Below the pieces are notes generated by a model, which did not search any database, was not told where the DNA came from, and saw only the letters and a list, made by a program, of their open reading frames with translations. Positions 7,692-15,888 of a DNA stretch of 38,145 bases are shown piece after piece. Both the position numbers and the translations under genes were made by a program. The stretch's first letter is position 1; every line of letters begins with the position of its first letter. Origin of the DNA: Deltaproteobacteria bacterium (lineage in GTDB: Bacteria > Myxococcota_A > UBA796 > SXON01); assembly GCA_947490345.1 (NCBI GenBank), contig CANLGL010000053.1, forward strand, positions 1 to 38,145, given 5' to 3'.

Positions 7692-8860
7692 CAATACAAC
7701 AAACACCCCCGCCGCGCCTTGTCCCAGTCCGTTCGCGTCGACGCCCAGTGGTCGACCAGCTCGCGCATCGACATCTTCGATTCCAGCGCCAAGCGGCCTT
7801 CGCGGGAGCCGAGCAGCAGATCGATCGCGATGGGATCGTCGACGAACTCGTAGGTCTCGGTGCGCCAGCGAAACTGGGCCGCGTTGGCACGGAGCGCCGC
7901 TTCGATCACCACCAAGCCGAGCAGAAGCGCGTGCTGCGCGTTTCGGTCAGTGACGACGATTTCGACGCCGTTGCAGGGCTGGCCGGCGAACTTCTGGAAG
8001 CGGGGCTCGAAGGTGGCCGCCCGGAAGGCGATGCCCTCCAGCCCGGCGTCCTGGGCGCCGAGCCGGCACAGCCGCTGGAGCTCCGTCGCGTCCAGCCAGG
8101 GAGCGCCGACCAGATGGAAAGGGCGGGTGGTGCCGCGCCCTTCGGACAGGTTGGTGCCTTCGATCAGGCACATGCCCGGGTAGATCGCGGCGGTCTCGAC
8201 CATGGGCATGTTCGGCGACGGGAAGACCCACGGCAGGTCGGTCTGGTCGAACCATTGGGCACGATCCCAGCCTTCACAGGAAATGACCTCGAGCTTCGCG
8301 GCGATGCCGACCACGTCGCGGAAGTAGAGCGCCAGCTCTCCCATCGTCATGCCATGACGCACGGCCAGGGGGTAGGCGCCCACAAAACTCTCAAAACCCG
8401 GCTCGACGACGTTCCCCTCGACCGTGACCCCGTCGATGGGGTTCGGACGGTCGAGCACCACGATGCGGGTGCCGGTCTGCGCGGCGACCTCCATCATGTA
8501 GCCCAGCGTCGCCTGGTAGGTGTAATAGCGGCTGCCAATGTCCTGAATGTCGAAGAGGACCACGTCGAGATCAGCGAGCAATTCCGGCGCTGGGCGCAGC
8601 GTGTCGACCGTTTTTCCGTAAAGAGACACCACCGCGGCGGCCTGGGCGTCTTCACCCTCCACCGAGATCATGTCTTGCGCCGTCGCGTGCAAGCCGTGCT
8701 CGGGAGCAAAAATGCGGCGGACCGGTATACCCGCCACCCGCAGTCGATCGAGCAGGTGGTCGAGGTTCTTGTCGACCGCCGTGTGGTTGCAGGCGACGCC
8801 CACGCGCTGCCCTTTGAGGCTGTCAAGCTTGTCGAAGAGTCGTTCCAACCCCGTGCGCAC
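7691..8860 (-). CDS. Exo-beta-N-acetylmuramidase NamZ family (DUF1343)
   Basis: About 389 residues with the signatures of the DUF1343/NamZ family: TGLERLFDKL at the start, GQRVGVACNHTAVD, FAPEHGL, DIQDIGSRYYTY and LDRPNPIDG. NamZ enzymes release N-acetylmuramic acid from the ends of peptidoglycan fragments during cell-wall recycling or scavenging. The GTG at 8860 places the TGL motif at residue 3; an in-frame ATG at 8899 would add 13 residues. No signal peptide is apparent with either start, so a cytoplasmic location is possible although many relatives are exported. It is divergent from the LamG lipoprotein and coupled to crcB. Confidence 0.88.
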   Translation of the reverse strand: MRTGLERLFDKLDSLKGQRVGVACNHTAVDKNLDHLLDRLRVAGIPVRRIFAPEHGLHATAQDMISVEGEDAQAAAVVSLYGKTVDTLRPAPELLADLDVVLFDIQDIGSRYYTYQATLGYMMEVAAQTGTRIVVLDRPNPIDGVTVEGNVVEPGFESFVGAYPLAVRHGMTMGELALYFRDVVGIAAKLEVISCEGWDRAQWFDQTDLPWVFPSPNMPMVETAAIYPGMCLIEGTNLSEGRGTTRPFHLVGAPWLDATELQRLCRLGAQDAGLEGIAFRAATFEPRFQKFAGQPCNGVEIVVTDRNAQHALLLGLVVIEAALRANAAQFRWRTETYEFVDDPIAIDLLLGSREGRLALESKMSMRELVDHWASTRTDWDKARRGCLLY

Positions 8861-8897
8861 GATGCAACCCCGCGCCGCCGTGGATATCCTCTTGGGC

Positions 8898-9566
8898 ATG
8901 CTGCTGCTCGCGCTCTTCCAGGCCTGTACTACGGTGACCGAGGGCCCCCACGCCCTGGCCTTCGACGGCTCTCCGGACTGTGGAATCATCGCTGTCAGCG
9001 AGGCGCCACCGTCCTCGTTCACGGTCGAGGTGTGGTTGCGCTCGGACCCGGAGGCCTTCGCCGGGGTCATGCGTCCGCTGGCGTTGTGGAAAAACGTGTT
9101 CAACCTGTCGGAGAACGCCGACGAGCAGGTCGTGTTCATCATCGGCGAAGAAGCGGTCGGGGCCAGCAGCCCGTTTTCGCTGATGGACGGTCAGCTCCAT
9201 CACGTCGCCGGGACCTACGATGGCGCAGTGGGCAGCGCGAAGCTGTTCATCGATGGGGATCTGGTCGGCGCCAGCGGTGACCCCGCGTTCGTCAGCGACT
9301 CGCCGACCGAGCAGGTGCAGTTCGGCTGCGCCAAGGAGAACACCGAGGCCTTCTACGGCGTGCTCGACGAGCTGCGCCTCTCCAGCATCGTGCGCTACAC
9401 CGATGCCTTCGAGGTGCCCACCGCCGCGTACGAAGGGGACGACGACACCTTGATGCTCTTCCACCTCGACGAGGGCACCGGCGCCACCGCCACCAGCACC
9501 GGCGACTTCACGATGACCATCAGCGACGCCGCTTGGGTGGAGTTCGACGTCGGCGGCGAGGAATAA
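8898..9566 (+). CDS. LamG / concanavalin A-like lectin-domain lipoprotein
   Basis: 222 residues. The N-terminus MLLLALFQAC gives a lipobox Cys at residue 10 with no basic n-region; an ATG at 8862 would add MQPRAAVDILLG and give a more conventional signal, but then the two divergent genes would start one base apart. The rest is a single LamG-type jelly-roll (about 20-200): FTVEVWLRSD, HHVAGTYDG, AKLFIDGDLVG, and LDELRLSSIVRYTDAF, the classic end of the domain. Such domains bind glycans or act as adhesion modules. The linked lipoprotein gene starts three bases after its stop. Confidence 0.8.
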   Translation: MLLLALFQACTTVTEGPHALAFDGSPDCGIIAVSEAPPSSFTVEVWLRSDPEAFAGVMRPLALWKNVFNLSENADEQVVFIIGEEAVGASSPFSLMDGQLHHVAGTYDGAVGSAKLFIDGDLVGASGDPAFVSDSPTEQVQFGCAKENTEAFYGVLDELRLSSIVRYTDAFEVPTAAYEGDDDTLMLFHLDEGTGATATSTGDFTMTISDAAWVEFDVGGEE

Positions 9567-9568
9567 GC

Positions 9569-10054
9569 GTGGTGCTCTTCACGCTCTGGGCCTGCTCCCA
9601 GACCCCGCCCGAACCACCGCCACCGGTAGCCGCCGCGCCGGGCGCGGTGCCCACGGACCAGACGGTCCCGACCCTCCTTGGCGAGGTGCAAGGCGTCGCC
9701 TTCGTCGGCGAGTGGACCAGCCTGCCCTGCGGGGGGCGGACCTACGCCCGCAACATCAAGTTCAACTCCGACCAACACTATGCGGCGGTGGACATGGTCG
9801 ACCCGTGCCCGCCGGGCCAAGAGTGCGGCTGGTCGGGGCTCACCGGCTTCTCGGGCTTGTGGGCGGTGCAAGGCCTGAAGTTACGCGTCCAGGAGATCGG
9901 CGGCGTGCCGGCTGCGGCCGGCGGTCCGCACCCCGTCCTGTTCGAAGCCGCGGCCGACGGGACGCTGGTCGAAAACGGCTGCACCTACCAGCCGGGGCTC
10001 ACGGTGCCGCCCGGCTACACCGAAGAGCGCGTTCGCCCGATCATCGCGCCATAG
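9569..10054 (+). CDS. Hypothetical lipoprotein with proline-rich linker
   Basis: 161 residues from the GTG at 9569: VVLFTLWACSQ places the lipobox Cys at residue 9 without basic residues. A TTG at 9533, inside the LamG gene, would give an Arg-rich n-region and cannot be excluded. After the Cys comes a Pro/Ala linker, then a domain with cysteines near residues 53, 80, 86 and 142 and many aromatic residues; no family recognised. It follows the LamG gene by two bases and is probably co-transcribed. Its 3' end overlaps the convergent methyltransferase gene by 14 bases. Confidence 0.6.
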   Translation: MVLFTLWACSQTPPEPPPPVAAAPGAVPTDQTVPTLLGEVQGVAFVGEWTSLPCGGRTYARNIKFNSDQHYAAVDMVDPCPPGQECGWSGLTGFSGLWAVQGLKLRVQEIGGVPAAAGGPHPVLFEAAADGTLVENGCTYQPGLTVPPGYTEERVRPIIAP

Positions 10055-10790
10055 GCTTGCGCCCAACCGCCACGCCGAAGAGCATGTGGTCTACGATCCG
10101 GTCGCCAACCTGCACCGCGTGGAGCTTCGCGAACATGGGCGAGGCGGTGCGGTACACCGCGCGGATGCCCTCCCGCGCCGTTTCCGTGATGGCGCCCGTG
10201 TCCGACCAGACGTCGACATCCTCGACGCTCACCCAGTCGCGGACGACCACGTCCACTGCGCCCGCCCCCTCCAAAAGCGCGGTGAGATCGCCCCGGCGGT
10301 AAAAGTTGCGCCGCGCTTCGTTCCGCAGCCGCAGGATCTCGAAGTACTCCTTCTTGTCGGCCTCGCCGTACGCACAGAGGTGCACGAGGCAGACGCGCCC
10401 GCCCGGCCGCAGCACCCGCACCATCTCGCGGACCGCCTCGGCATCGCGCATGAACTGCGTCCCCTGCCGGCACACGACCAGGTCGACGCTAGCGTCCGGA
10501 AAGGGCAGCGCCTCGGCGGGACCCTCGACGAACTCGTCGATGTAGGCCGAAGCCTGGTCAGCCATCGCCCGGGTGATGTCGATGCCGACGATGCGGGCGA
10601 CCTTGCCCTTGAAGTGCTTGCTGACCATGCCGGTGCCACACGCGATGTCCAAGAGCACATCGGAGGGCTTGGGCGCCAGCGTCTCCACGGTGAACGCGCC
10701 CAGCGCGGGATCGTCGACCCAGTGACTGGAGCGATTGTACTTCGCCGCCCGCGCGGTGAAGTGGTCCTGGACGAGCTGATCGATGGCCAT
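10041..10790 (-). CDS. Class I SAM-dependent methyltransferase
   Basis: 249 residues with the Rossmann-like fold of UbiE/COQ5-type enzymes: motif I LLDIACGTGMVS (about 46-57), the acidic end of strand 2 VGIDIT, motif with AEALPFPDASVDLVVC, and the post-motif region VRVLRPGGRVCLVHL. The substrate cannot be told from sequence; relatives methylate quinones, lipids or small metabolites. The ATG at 10790 (MAIDQLVQDHF) matches where the family normally begins; the longer frame reaches into the divergent oxidoreductase gene. It has 61 bases to that gene's ATG. Confidence 0.88.
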   Translation of the reverse strand: MAIDQLVQDHFTARAAKYNRSSHWVDDPALGAFTVETLAPKPSDVLLDIACGTGMVSKHFKGKVARIVGIDITRAMADQASAYIDEFVEGPAEALPFPDASVDLVVCRQGTQFMRDAEAVREMVRVLRPGGRVCLVHLCAYGEADKKEYFEILRLRNEARRNFYRRGDLTALLEGAGAVDVVVRDWVSVEDVDVWSDTGAITETAREGIRAVYRTASPMFAKLHAVQVGDRIVDHMLFGVAVGRKPMAR

Positions 10791-10851
10791 GGGGGGCTCG
10801 GGTTGGCGCCCTGCTAGCCGATCGGCGACCAAGGGGCGATAGGCGTGTCCC

Positions 10852-12657
10852 ATGCATCCCACGGTCTGTCGCATCTGCGAGGCCCACTGTGGCCTGCTCG
10901 CCGACGTGGAAGACGGCGTCGTGACGCGGTTGTCGCCCGACCCGGAGCATCCGCTGTCGAAGGGCTACGTCTGCCCCAAGGGCCCGCGCTTCGTCGGGGT
11001 GCAGAACGCGCCTGATCGCCTCTTGCGGCCACGCTGGCGGGGCCAAGAGGTGTCGTGGGACGTCGCGCTAGACCGAGTGAGCGCAGGTCTGGTTCGACCC
11101 GCGATCTACCTCGGCAATCCCGGCTCACAGTCGCTCGGGGCGCTTGTGGGCGTCGAGCGGCTCCGGCGGGCGCTGTCGGCGCCGCTCTACACCGCGCTTT
11201 CGCTCGACAACGCGGCGCAGATCGTGGTCGCGGAGGGTGCCTTCGGCAACCCGCTCCACACGTTCGTCGCCGACTATGACGGCAGCGACCTCATCGTGCT
11301 CTTCGGCACCGACCCCCTTTCGTCGCAAGCCAGCCAGATGCAGTCGAACCCCGGCGCCGTGCACAGCCTGCTCAAGGCGCGGGAACGACTGGTGGTGGTG
11401 GACCCGCGGGCGTCGATGACGGCGAAGGCGGCGGGCTGGCACCTGGCGCCACGGGTGGGCACCGACGCCTTTCTGTTGGCGGGACTGCTGCGCGCGCTGG
11501 GCTCGCCGCTGCCCGTGGAGCGCTTCACGCCGGCCTTCGTGGAAGCGACGTGTGCGTTGCCAGCCGGAAGCGTCGAGCGGCTGGCGGCGCGGTTGCGATC
11601 GGCGCGGCAGCCCCTGGTCTGGAGCGGCCTCGGCGTGCTGCTGGGGCCGCATCCGACGCTCGGCGCATGGCTCACGCTGGCGCTGCAGGCGGCGGCCTCA
11701 TGGCCTGGCGGCTGGCGCTGGCAGCCGGGGGCGGTCCCCGTGGCGCGGCTCGCGCCATTCTCCGCCCTCAAGGCGCGGGCAGGGCGGCCGCCGGAGGTCC
11801 TCGGCGCCCTCCCGTGTGGCGAACTGGCGGGCGCGATTGAGGCTGGCGAGGTCCGCTCGCTGGTAGTGGTGGCGGGCAACCCGCTGGTGTCGTTCCCCGA
11901 CACCAAACGGCTCCGCCAAGCGCTGGGGTCCCTCGATCTACTCGTCTGCATCGACCAGATGGAGAACGACACCGGCCGCCTCGCCCACGCGCTCTTGCCC
12001 GCCGCGACCTGGCTGGAGCGCGAGGAGGTCGACATCCCCTTCGCCGCGCTCAAGCCGGTGCCGCACCTCCAGCACCTTGCCGCGGTGGTTCCCCCGCGAG
12101 GCGAGGCGCGCCCCGACGAGGCGATCCTCGGTGCCCTCGCGCGGCGGGCCGGGGGGTGGCCATGGCCCAGCGCGATGACGCTCGCGCGGCTGGCGGTGGC
12201 CACCACGGCGCCGTTTTCGTGGGCTCGGCTTTTGGCAGCGCCGCGGGGGCTCACGGGGCGGCCGGCGGCTCCCGGAAGTCCGGGGCCCGGACCTCGACCG
12301 CGGCTGGACGATCCCGCCCGAATCGCGGAGTTGGCCGCGCTCTCGCCTCCGCCTGCGGGCCTCCGCCTGATCACGTCGGTCCGGCCGCCCACCACCATGA
12401 ACTCCTGGCTCGGCGCCCCCGCGCGCACGGTGCGCGCCCACCCCGACGACCTCCCGGGTCCGCGGGTGCGGGTCGTGGGGCCCGCGGGCACGCTGGAGCT
12501 CGATGCCGTCGCCGACGACACCCTCGCCCGTGGCACCGTGGTCCTGGCGTACGGCAGCGCCGATCACAACGCGAACGTCCTCATCGGCAGCGACCTCGAC
12601 CCCGGAGCGGGCGTGCCGCGCAGCAACGGGAGCCTCGTGACACTGGAGCGGGTGTGA
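10852..12657 (+). CDS. Molybdopterin-dependent oxidoreductase (DMSO reductase family), compact
   Basis: 601 residues, shorter than most family members (about 700-900). The N-terminal cluster motif C6-x2-C9-x3-C13-x27-C41 binds one [4Fe-4S]. Domain landmarks follow: IVLFGTDPL, LVVVDPRASMTAKAAGWHLAPRVGTDAFLL, VVVAGNPLVSFPD and a C-terminal molybdopterin-dinucleotide binding domain with LITSVRPPTTMNSWLG and a closing NANVLI. At the position where formate dehydrogenases carry Cys or Sec and DMSO reductases Ser, before the FG at 131-132, I see Asp119-Asn120 and no Cys or Ser, so the metal ligand may be Asp or absent. No electron-transfer subunit or accessory gene is next to it. Substrate unknown. 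No Tat signal, so probably cytoplasmic. Confidence 0.82.
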   Translation: MHPTVCRICEAHCGLLADVEDGVVTRLSPDPEHPLSKGYVCPKGPRFVGVQNAPDRLLRPRWRGQEVSWDVALDRVSAGLVRPAIYLGNPGSQSLGALVGVERLRRALSAPLYTALSLDNAAQIVVAEGAFGNPLHTFVADYDGSDLIVLFGTDPLSSQASQMQSNPGAVHSLLKARERLVVVDPRASMTAKAAGWHLAPRVGTDAFLLAGLLRALGSPLPVERFTPAFVEATCALPAGSVERLAARLRSARQPLVWSGLGVLLGPHPTLGAWLTLALQAAASWPGGWRWQPGAVPVARLAPFSALKARAGRPPEVLGALPCGELAGAIEAGEVRSLVVVAGNPLVSFPDTKRLRQALGSLDLLVCIDQMENDTGRLAHALLPAATWLEREEVDIPFAALKPVPHLQHLAAVVPPRGEARPDEAILGALARRAGGWPWPSAMTLARLAVATTAPFSWARLLAAPRGLTGRPAAPGSPGPGPRPRLDDPARIAELAALSPPPAGLRLITSVRPPTTMNSWLGAPARTVRAHPDDLPGPRVRVVGPAGTLELDAVADDTLARGTVVLAYGSADHNANVLIGSDLDPGAGVPRSNGSLVTLERV

Positions 12658-12815
12658 GGCCGCTGCCGACTATCCCCCGGAAAAAGCGCGTCCTCCAGGA
12701 GTATGGTGCCCAAAACACGCGTCTGACGTCCCCATGGCGGCCCACGCCCGACGCCGCCACGAACGAACCTTCCTTATGCAAGGGCGGCACCATGCTGCGG
12801 CGCTGCCGCGGCGAG

Positions 12816-12870
12816 AACGCGCTTCTGGAGGGGGATACTCCCCCGAAGCGCGCGTCTGGAGGGGGATAGT
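12816..12870. repeat. Pair of 24-base direct repeats with internal palindrome
   Basis: Two near-identical units (12816-12839 and 12846-12870), each containing TCTGGAGGGGGATA, lie head to tail; the second half of unit 1 also forms a perfect stem GGGGGA / TCCCCC with a TAC loop at 12830-12844. A degenerate relative (GCGCGTCCTCCAGG) occurs near 12687 in the same gap. The stretch 12658-12945 between the oxidoreductase and the next gene otherwise shows no convincing gene; the weak open frames there are shadows of the repeat. Nature unknown; possibly another REP-like family. Confidence 0.5.
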
Positions 12871-12945
12871 CGCCCTCGCCCTCGCCGTCGCGCTTTCTGC
12901 CGCGCAGCGGTAGCGCCCAGCGCACGGATCGGTGACGCTGGGACC

Positions 12946-13059
12946 ATGCTCGCGCTCCTGCTGTCGGCTTGTCTCCCACCCATCCTGCTCGACACCGGCT
13001 TCGTTCCCGACACCGGCGACACTGACGGCGTCGCGACCACAGAAGTGACCGTGGAGTGA
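12946..13059 (+). CDS. 37-residue putative lipoprotein
   Basis: Very small gene starting MLALLLSAC, with lipobox S-A-C at residue 9 and no basic residue before it. The predicted mature peptide is 29 residues, acidic (Asp-Thr-Gly repeats), ending with Val-Thr-Val-Glu. Its TGA overlaps the GTG of the next gene (GTGA), so the two are translationally coupled, which is the main reason to believe it is real. The linker resembles those after the lipobox in other lipoproteins of the window. No homologous family is known to me; it might be an accessory or a leader for the following envelope protein. Confidence 0.5.
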   Translation: MLALLLSACLPPILLDTGFVPDTGDTDGVATTEVTVE

Positions 13060-13676
13060 CCGTGCTCCTCCTCGCCCTCGCCTGTGTCCCGCTGCCCTAC
13101 ATCGCACCGCCGCTCGACCTGTGCGCGGCGATCGACCCCCGGCCCACCTCCGGGCTCGACGACGAGCTGGACTGGCCTACCTCCATCGATCTGCGCGCTG
13201 GCATCGCCCCGCTCGCGTTCATCGACGAGCTCCAGGACCGTCGCATCGACCCCACCGCCGGCTTTGTCGCGACCATCGATACGCGCGGGGACGGCGAGCA
13301 CACCCTCTTCGGCGGCTACGCGCGCGTCGCGATGCGCACCGCCTACACCAACCACGGCAAGACCTTCACCGCGATTGAGCCGCGCGTCACCCTCGACGTC
13401 GTGACCAATTCCCGCGCTCGGCTCGGCGGCGACCTGCTCCTCGGGGTGGCGTTCCGCGTGGGGGGCTGGAGCGAGTCCGAAACCGGCGGGTCCATGGACA
13501 TCTCGGGGGGGTGGATCGGCATCTCGCACGGAGAGTGGGGGTTCGCGGCGACGATGGACCTCGGCGGCCGCTACACACCAGCGGGCGAGTTCGACGCGAG
13601 GATGCTCTTCGGCGTCGAGATCCGACCCCCGGCCGCGGCGGGGGTATTGATCGTACCGGTGTGGCAGTTTCTCTGA
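13056..13676 (+). CDS. Putative outer-membrane beta-barrel-like lipoprotein
   Basis: 206 residues from GTG 13056: MTVLLLALAC, lipobox Cys at residue 10, no basic n-region. An in-frame TGA at 13023-13025 with no other start codon between fixes this short N-terminus (GTG 13062 would make it even shorter). The mature part alternates hydrophobic and polar residues in strands (for example YARVAMRTAYTNHG, PRVTLDVVTN, LLLGVAFRVGGW) and ends in Phe-Leu after VPVWQ, similar to small outer-membrane barrels. No named family. Coupled to the 37-residue lipoprotein upstream. Confidence 0.55.
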   Translation: MTVLLLALACVPLPYIAPPLDLCAAIDPRPTSGLDDELDWPTSIDLRAGIAPLAFIDELQDRRIDPTAGFVATIDTRGDGEHTLFGGYARVAMRTAYTNHGKTFTAIEPRVTLDVVTNSRARLGGDLLLGVAFRVGGWSESETGGSMDISGGWIGISHGEWGFAATMDLGGRYTPAGEFDARMLFGVEIRPPAAAGVLIVPVWQFL

Positions 13677-13726
13677 GGGGGGGCGTTTGGGGCGGCCGCC
13701 GCTGCGCGTCGCCGGGCTCTCGCTGC

Positions 13727-13754
13727 GGGCCCCGGACCTGCGGTTCCGGGGCCC
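13727..13754. terminator. GC-rich hairpin downstream of the barrel-like gene
   Basis: Perfect 10-base stem GGGCCCCGGA / TCCGGGGCCC with an 8-base loop, 51 bases after the stop at 13676 and upstream (on the same strand) of nothing until the convergent gene ending at 13918. No T-run follows, so it may be a factor-dependent or bidirectional terminator rather than a classic intrinsic one. Confidence 0.4.
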
Positions 13755-13917
13755 TTCGCTCGCTCCCTGCCGCGTCGGACGCCGCGGCCTACGGCGCCAC
13801 TGCACAGCGCGCGGAAACCTCCGCGATCGCGCCGACATCCGCCGGATCGCGCATCGGCGCCAACCGCTTCCCGCCGGCCGCGCAGGGGCCACACGACCAA
13901 CGCCGGTAGCACCTGAA

Positions 13918-14586
13918 TCAAGCGCCCCCCAGCTCCCACAATCCCCGGCCCGCCACCACCCGATCTCCCGCCTCCCCGAGCATCGCCACCATCGCCCGCG
14001 ACAGGACCTCCAGCGGCATCGGGCGCACGTCGTCCGCCACCCCTCGCAGCCCCGGGATCGAGCGCAACGCCGCGCCGAGCGCTTCGACGCCCCACGGGAC
14101 GGTCCTCCCCCCGTCGGTGCCCTCGACGCCGGCGGGACTGACCAGCGCCGACGGCCGCGCGATCGCCCAACTCAGCCCGCTCGCCTGGACGATCGCCTCG
14201 CACTCGCCCTTCATCCGCAGGTACGCGCCCCCGCCACCCGCGCCGTACGAGCTCAGCAGCACGAACGTCGGCACCCCGGCCGCCACCGCGCCGGCGACGA
14301 GCTGGCGGGTGCTGAGGATGTCGCTGGACTCGTAGGTGTCCCCGCTGGCGAAGCGTCGCTGCATCGTCCCCACCAGCGACAACACCGCATCGACGCCGGC
14401 CAACGCCTCCGCAAGCGCGGCGACATCGGCCAGATCGAAGATCCGGGCGCGTGGGTCGGCAGCGACGGCCGTCTTCGCCGCGCTCTTCGGGCGGACGTGG
14501 AGCCGCAGGTCGAGCCTTGCCGCCGTGGCCAACGGGACGAACACCTTGCCTGTCGCGCCGGTGGCGCCCGCAACGAATACGCGCAT
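13918..14586 (-). CDS. NAD(P)-binding NmrA-like / atypical SDR protein
   Basis: 222 residues. The N-terminal strand and glycine loop MRVFVAGATGATGK (1-14) form the dinucleotide-binding motif. Further matches are Asp-Leu-Ala-Asp after strand 3, VDAVLSLVG near 65-73, FVLLSSYGAG near 107-116 and a Tyr-x-x-x-Lys-like YLRMKGECE (about 121-129), which keeps the active-site spacing of SDRs. Such proteins reduce small carbonyl substrates or sense NADP(H). The start ATG at 14586 is preceded by the repeat region; the longer open frame beyond is a shadow produced by that repeat. Confidence 0.82.
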   Translation of the reverse strand: MRVFVAGATGATGKVFVPLATAARLDLRLHVRPKSAAKTAVAADPRARIFDLADVAALAEALAGVDAVLSLVGTMQRRFASGDTYESSDILSTRQLVAGAVAAGVPTFVLLSSYGAGGGGAYLRMKGECEAIVQASGLSWAIARPSALVSPAGVEGTDGGRTVPWGVEALGAALRSIPGLRGVADDVRPMPLEVLSRAMVAMLGEAGDRVVAGRGLWELGGA

Positions 14587-14649
14587 CCGGCAGCGCTATC
14601 CTCGCCGGCGCCCGAAGCGACTGGTCCCCCATGCCGCGAGCGGCGGCGG

Positions 14650-14915
14650 CGACGCGTAGTCGCCTCGAAAAGCACAATTGCGGCTGTGCCGGCCGGGGCC
14701 CGACGAACAAACGCCGATAATTTCTGACTCGCCGCGGCGCGATCACGCCCAAAACTGCCTTTCGACGTGACTACCCCTCGGAAAACTGCTTTTCGAGGTG
14801 GCTACGCTGCCTCCGCGGCGGCGCCCCCCTCCGCCGCGGGCGGGAAAGCGGAGCTTGGAGGCCGGAGGGTAGGCGCCTGTGGGGGAGGACGCGGCGAGCG
14901 TCTTCCCCCGTCTAC
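14650..14915 (-). repeat. Dispersed palindromic element, copy A
   Basis: The 345-base gap between the NmrA-like gene and the SGNH gene is occupied by an element also found at 29814-30260 in the opposite orientation. The stretch 14663-14717 is identical (55 of 55) to the reverse complement of 30155-30209. It then carries a hairpin at 14776-14798 (CCTCGGAAAA / TTTTCGAGG, loop CTGC) followed by CTAC at 14802, a decayed copy just before it, a block shared with copy B (GGAGGCCGGAGGG near 14857), and a hairpin at 14881-14909 (GGGGGAGGACGC / GCGTCTTCCCCC) followed by CTAC at 14912. GTAG also precedes the first arm at 14656. No gene is seen here. Interpreted as a REP/BIME-like mobile repeat. Confidence 0.75.
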
Positions 14916-14931
14916 ATGATAGAAGCAACGC

Positions 14932-15888
14932 GTGCTCCGACGCTTCGCCCGACGTCTCGGTTTCGCCGCGCTCACCGCCACGCTGGCCTTTGGCGCGCTC
15001 GAGGCCGTGCTGTGGTTGTGGTACGGCGAAGAAGGCCTGCTCTATCGATACGAGCGTCGTGAATCGATGGTGCGCATGGACAACGGCATCTTCGTGCCGC
15101 AGCCGTCTAGCGACCTGACCAACAACGACGGCCCCTACACCTGGACCGCGCACTACAACGCGCGCGGCTTCCGCGAGACCGAGGAGACGCCAGACGAGCC
15201 TCCTGCCGGGAAGCGCCGCTTCCTTGCGCTGGGCGACAGTCGGATCTTCGGTTTCTCCGTCACCCAGGGTCGCACCATCGCCGACCAGGTCGAGGCGCGC
15301 GCACCCGAATTCGACATCGTCAACGCCGGTGTTTTCGGGTCCAGCGCCTACGACATGCTGCGCCGCTGGAACGAGTGGGGCAGCAAACTGAACGTCGAAG
15401 GGCTCATCCTCGGGATGCCACACAACGCGAACCGGCAGCTGGATGCCGCGGCCGAGCGGGCTCTTTTCTACCAATCGCCGGCGGCACCCGCGGCGATTCA
15501 TCTCAAGACCTACCTATGGATGAGGCTCTTGTTGGTGCCGCTGCGCACCCCAAAGTACGCCCAGCCCAACCCGCAGCTCAGCCCTGACGTCGCCGACATC
15601 CTCACCATCGCCCGGGACGCGCGTGACCACGGACTGCCCGTCTTCTTCCTGCTGTTTCCCGTGCGGTATGAAGGTGGGGGCCCTGGCGTGGAGTGGCAGC
15701 AGACACTCGGACCGCAGGGTGTCATCTTCGCCGGCCACGCGCTCACGGAGCGGAGCTGCTGGGGCCACGAAGACCTCGGGCACCCCTCCGAGGCCGGCGC
15801 GGACGCAATCGCCGGGACGCTCATCGCGGTTTTGCAGGGCGGTCCGAGCCAAAACGCGCTGGTGGCAGACCCGCCCTGCGCGCCGTGA
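14932..15888 (+). CDS. SGNH/GDSL-hydrolase-like membrane-anchored protein
   Basis: 318 residues. A basic N-terminus (RRFARR) and one hydrophobic helix (about 10-31) anchor it, with the remainder outside. SGNH landmarks: block I ALGDSRIFG (near 97-105; Ser101 candidate nucleophile), NAGVFGSS for block II, and the C-terminal D-x-G-H-P-S-E-A-G where Asp and His complete the triad. Such proteins act as esterases or O-acyl transferases on sugars. It starts at a GTG 16 bases after the end of repeat copy A and overlaps the next gene, a family 9 glycosyltransferase, by four bases, so it may modify a surface glycan. Confidence 0.78.
   Translation: MLRRFARRLGFAALTATLAFGALEAVLWLWYGEEGLLYRYERRESMVRMDNGIFVPQPSSDLTNNDGPYTWTAHYNARGFRETEETPDEPPAGKRRFLALGDSRIFGFSVTQGRTIADQVEARAPEFDIVNAGVFGSSAYDMLRRWNEWGSKLNVEGLILGMPHNANRQLDAAAERALFYQSPAAPAAIHLKTYLWMRLLLVPLRTPKYAQPNPQLSPDVADILTIARDARDHGLPVFFLLFPVRYEGGGPGVEWQQTLGPQGVIFAGHALTERSCWGHEDLGHPSEAGADAIAGTLIAVLQGGPSQNALVADPPCAP

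Noticed and set aside
7748..9280. 510-residue plus-strand frame over the NamZ gene
   Set aside because: Shadow of the minus-strand NamZ family gene, which has strong motifs.
11274..12536. 420-residue minus-strand frame over the molybdopterin oxidoreductase
   Set aside because: Pro/Arg/Ser-rich shadow; real gene on plus strand has cysteine cluster and domain motifs.
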